Source: Hoplostethus atlanticus
Taxonomy: Eukaryota; Chordata; Actinopteri; Trachichthyiformes; Trachichthyidae
Assembly: GCA_034670405.1 (NCBI GenBank)
Contig: JAXDDX010000122.1
Coordinates: 372,001-436,000 of the forward strand
Direction: 5' to 3'
DNA length: 64,000 nucleotides
The notes beneath the pieces are model-generated. The model saw only the letters and a program-made list of their open reading frames with translations, was not told where the DNA came from and made no database searches. The position numbers and the translations under genes are program-made. Of this stretch, positions 62,906-64,000 are shown in pieces (the stretch's first letter is position 1; the number at the start of each line of letters is the position of its first letter).

Positions 62906-64000
62906 GCTCTTCTGCCTCTGAGAGCCTCCTCGCTGGGTTCCAAAAAGCGAGAATCGCCCCAGGGGGAACCTTGCCTGGTGGTTTTCATGTCAGGGCAGAT
63001 TTTTAGGTGGTGGTGGTTGAGGGGGGCGAGTGGCGGTGGAGGTGTAAATGTGCAGAACAAGAGGTTGGAAACAGTAGAGCACAGGCTCAGGCAACACAAC
63101 CCAGAGAGGTTGTCAAAATATTGCTACAGTAGTGGGAAAAACACTGGGGGCCGGTGACAGTGTGAAAATAATCCAGGGCCCATGCGGCTATATCTGGATT
63201 ATCCACTGTTATCTGGGATATTAATCACCGTGTCTGATTAACTACATCTCCCAACAACGAAGCCAATTTTCTTTGCTGGAAAGTGGAAGTAATCTTCAAT
63301 CATTATTCAGCCATTACTGAGAGGCACTCAAGCATTAATCGTGGCTTTTAAGTGTGGCATGTCACATTCTCGTTGCAAACATCACAACAATAACAATAAC
63401 AGAAATACTTCTGAATACATTCAGTATGATGGGCTTTCAGCCGAAGTACCACAACCTCTGGCGGCCATATTGGAAGTCCACAGCTCTTTGTAACAGGGGA
63501 CGTGAGCAGCTCACTTGGCTGTTTCAACAGAATTTAATAAACATGTTGTTTTTGACTGGGAATAATTTGTTCCTGATATCTGAAATACTTTGCGTTTATA
63601 TAGTGTCAGCTTGTTAGCTAGCTAACCATAGTATCTAGTCAGATAGCAATCACTTTCTTGTTGTAAACACCAGCTGATTTGCACACTAGCTACCATATCT
63701 GGTAGAAGTTAGCGTTAGTAGTGGCTAGTAGTCAACCACAACCAACCATTAACAACCACAGCATTGCTTTAACATTAACATCAGTGGCATTGCTAAATTA
63801 GCCTGCTGGCTAGTTAGCTAAGCTTGTCCAGGTTAACTGAGCTGACTCTTATCAAGCTAGCTAGTGTTTTAGAGTAGAGACTAGGGCTAAAGACAAGACA
63901 GTTTACTGTAATCTACATTTGGAAACAAATCTTCCAGATATCTCTTTTTTTCTAACCTGGTTGCTATATAATTAGCTAATATTTGTGTACAGATAATTCA

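Larger units (their letters stand above)
44261..64000. other. Intergenic DNA upstream of rarb
   Basis: About 19.7 kb with no recognisable exon on either strand. In particular, nothing resembling the RAR-beta-1/3 N-terminus was found. It holds family A copies 9-12, family B and C elements, a probable solo LTR, a long-TIR MITE, a 35 bp perfect inverted repeat and several microsatellites. Segments such as 56600-60200 look largely free of repeats. The last 400 bp is rich in GCTAGCTA-type simple sequence. Confidence 0.7.

Noticed and set aside
62713..63157. Cys-Val and Thr-His repeat frames
   Set aside because: Produced by the (CA)46 microsatellite.

Overview
This is vertebrate, almost certainly teleost, chromosomal DNA. 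Five widely spaced exons with GT-AG borders lie on the minus strand, and the rest is intronic and intergenic DNA with fish-type dispersed repeats, long CA/GT microsatellites and several kinds of small DNA transposon. The single recognisable gene is retinoic acid receptor beta (rarb), transcribed right to left. Its first five coding exons encode residues 1-262 of the RAR-beta-2 isoform. The remaining exons, holding the rest of the ligand-binding domain, lie beyond the left edge. The zebrafish genome is reported to lack rarb, so a non-cyprinid, probably percomorph, fish is likely; that is inference.

Layout. 1-1951: part of intron 5. 1952-2128: exon 5, start of the ligand-binding domain. 7929-8089: exon 4, hinge. 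18442-18583: exon 3, second zinc finger. 33359-33507: exon 2, first zinc finger. 43514-43670: exon 1, beta-2 N-terminus. 43671-44161: long 5' leader with six upstream ATGs. 44185-44260: compact promoter with TATA box, the classic beta-RARE (DR5), a second consensus DR5 further upstream, and a CRE-like site. 44261-64000: upstream intergenic DNA with no recognisable exon, including none for the beta-1/beta-3 isoforms.

The promoter and gene form a feedback unit. RAR/RXR heterodimers bind the DR5 elements and retinoic acid raises production of RAR-beta-2 itself. The spacing of the CRE, beta-RARE and TATA box equals what I recall for the human promoter. The upstream DR5 is a full consensus here, whereas I recall one degenerate half-site in mammals.

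The non-coding DNA is rich in mobile elements. One TIR family (family A) has at least a dozen copies. One copy is split by a 1.18 kb hAT element with a perfect 8 bp target duplication and a broken BED-finger transposase. Another is split by a 786 bp probable solo LTR with a 5 bp duplication. A second repeat family (B) is split by a long-TIR MITE. A perfect 35 bp inverted repeat with a 13 nt loop lies at 61824-61906. Coding calls are strong. Repeat family names are structural descriptions from the sequence, not database matches.
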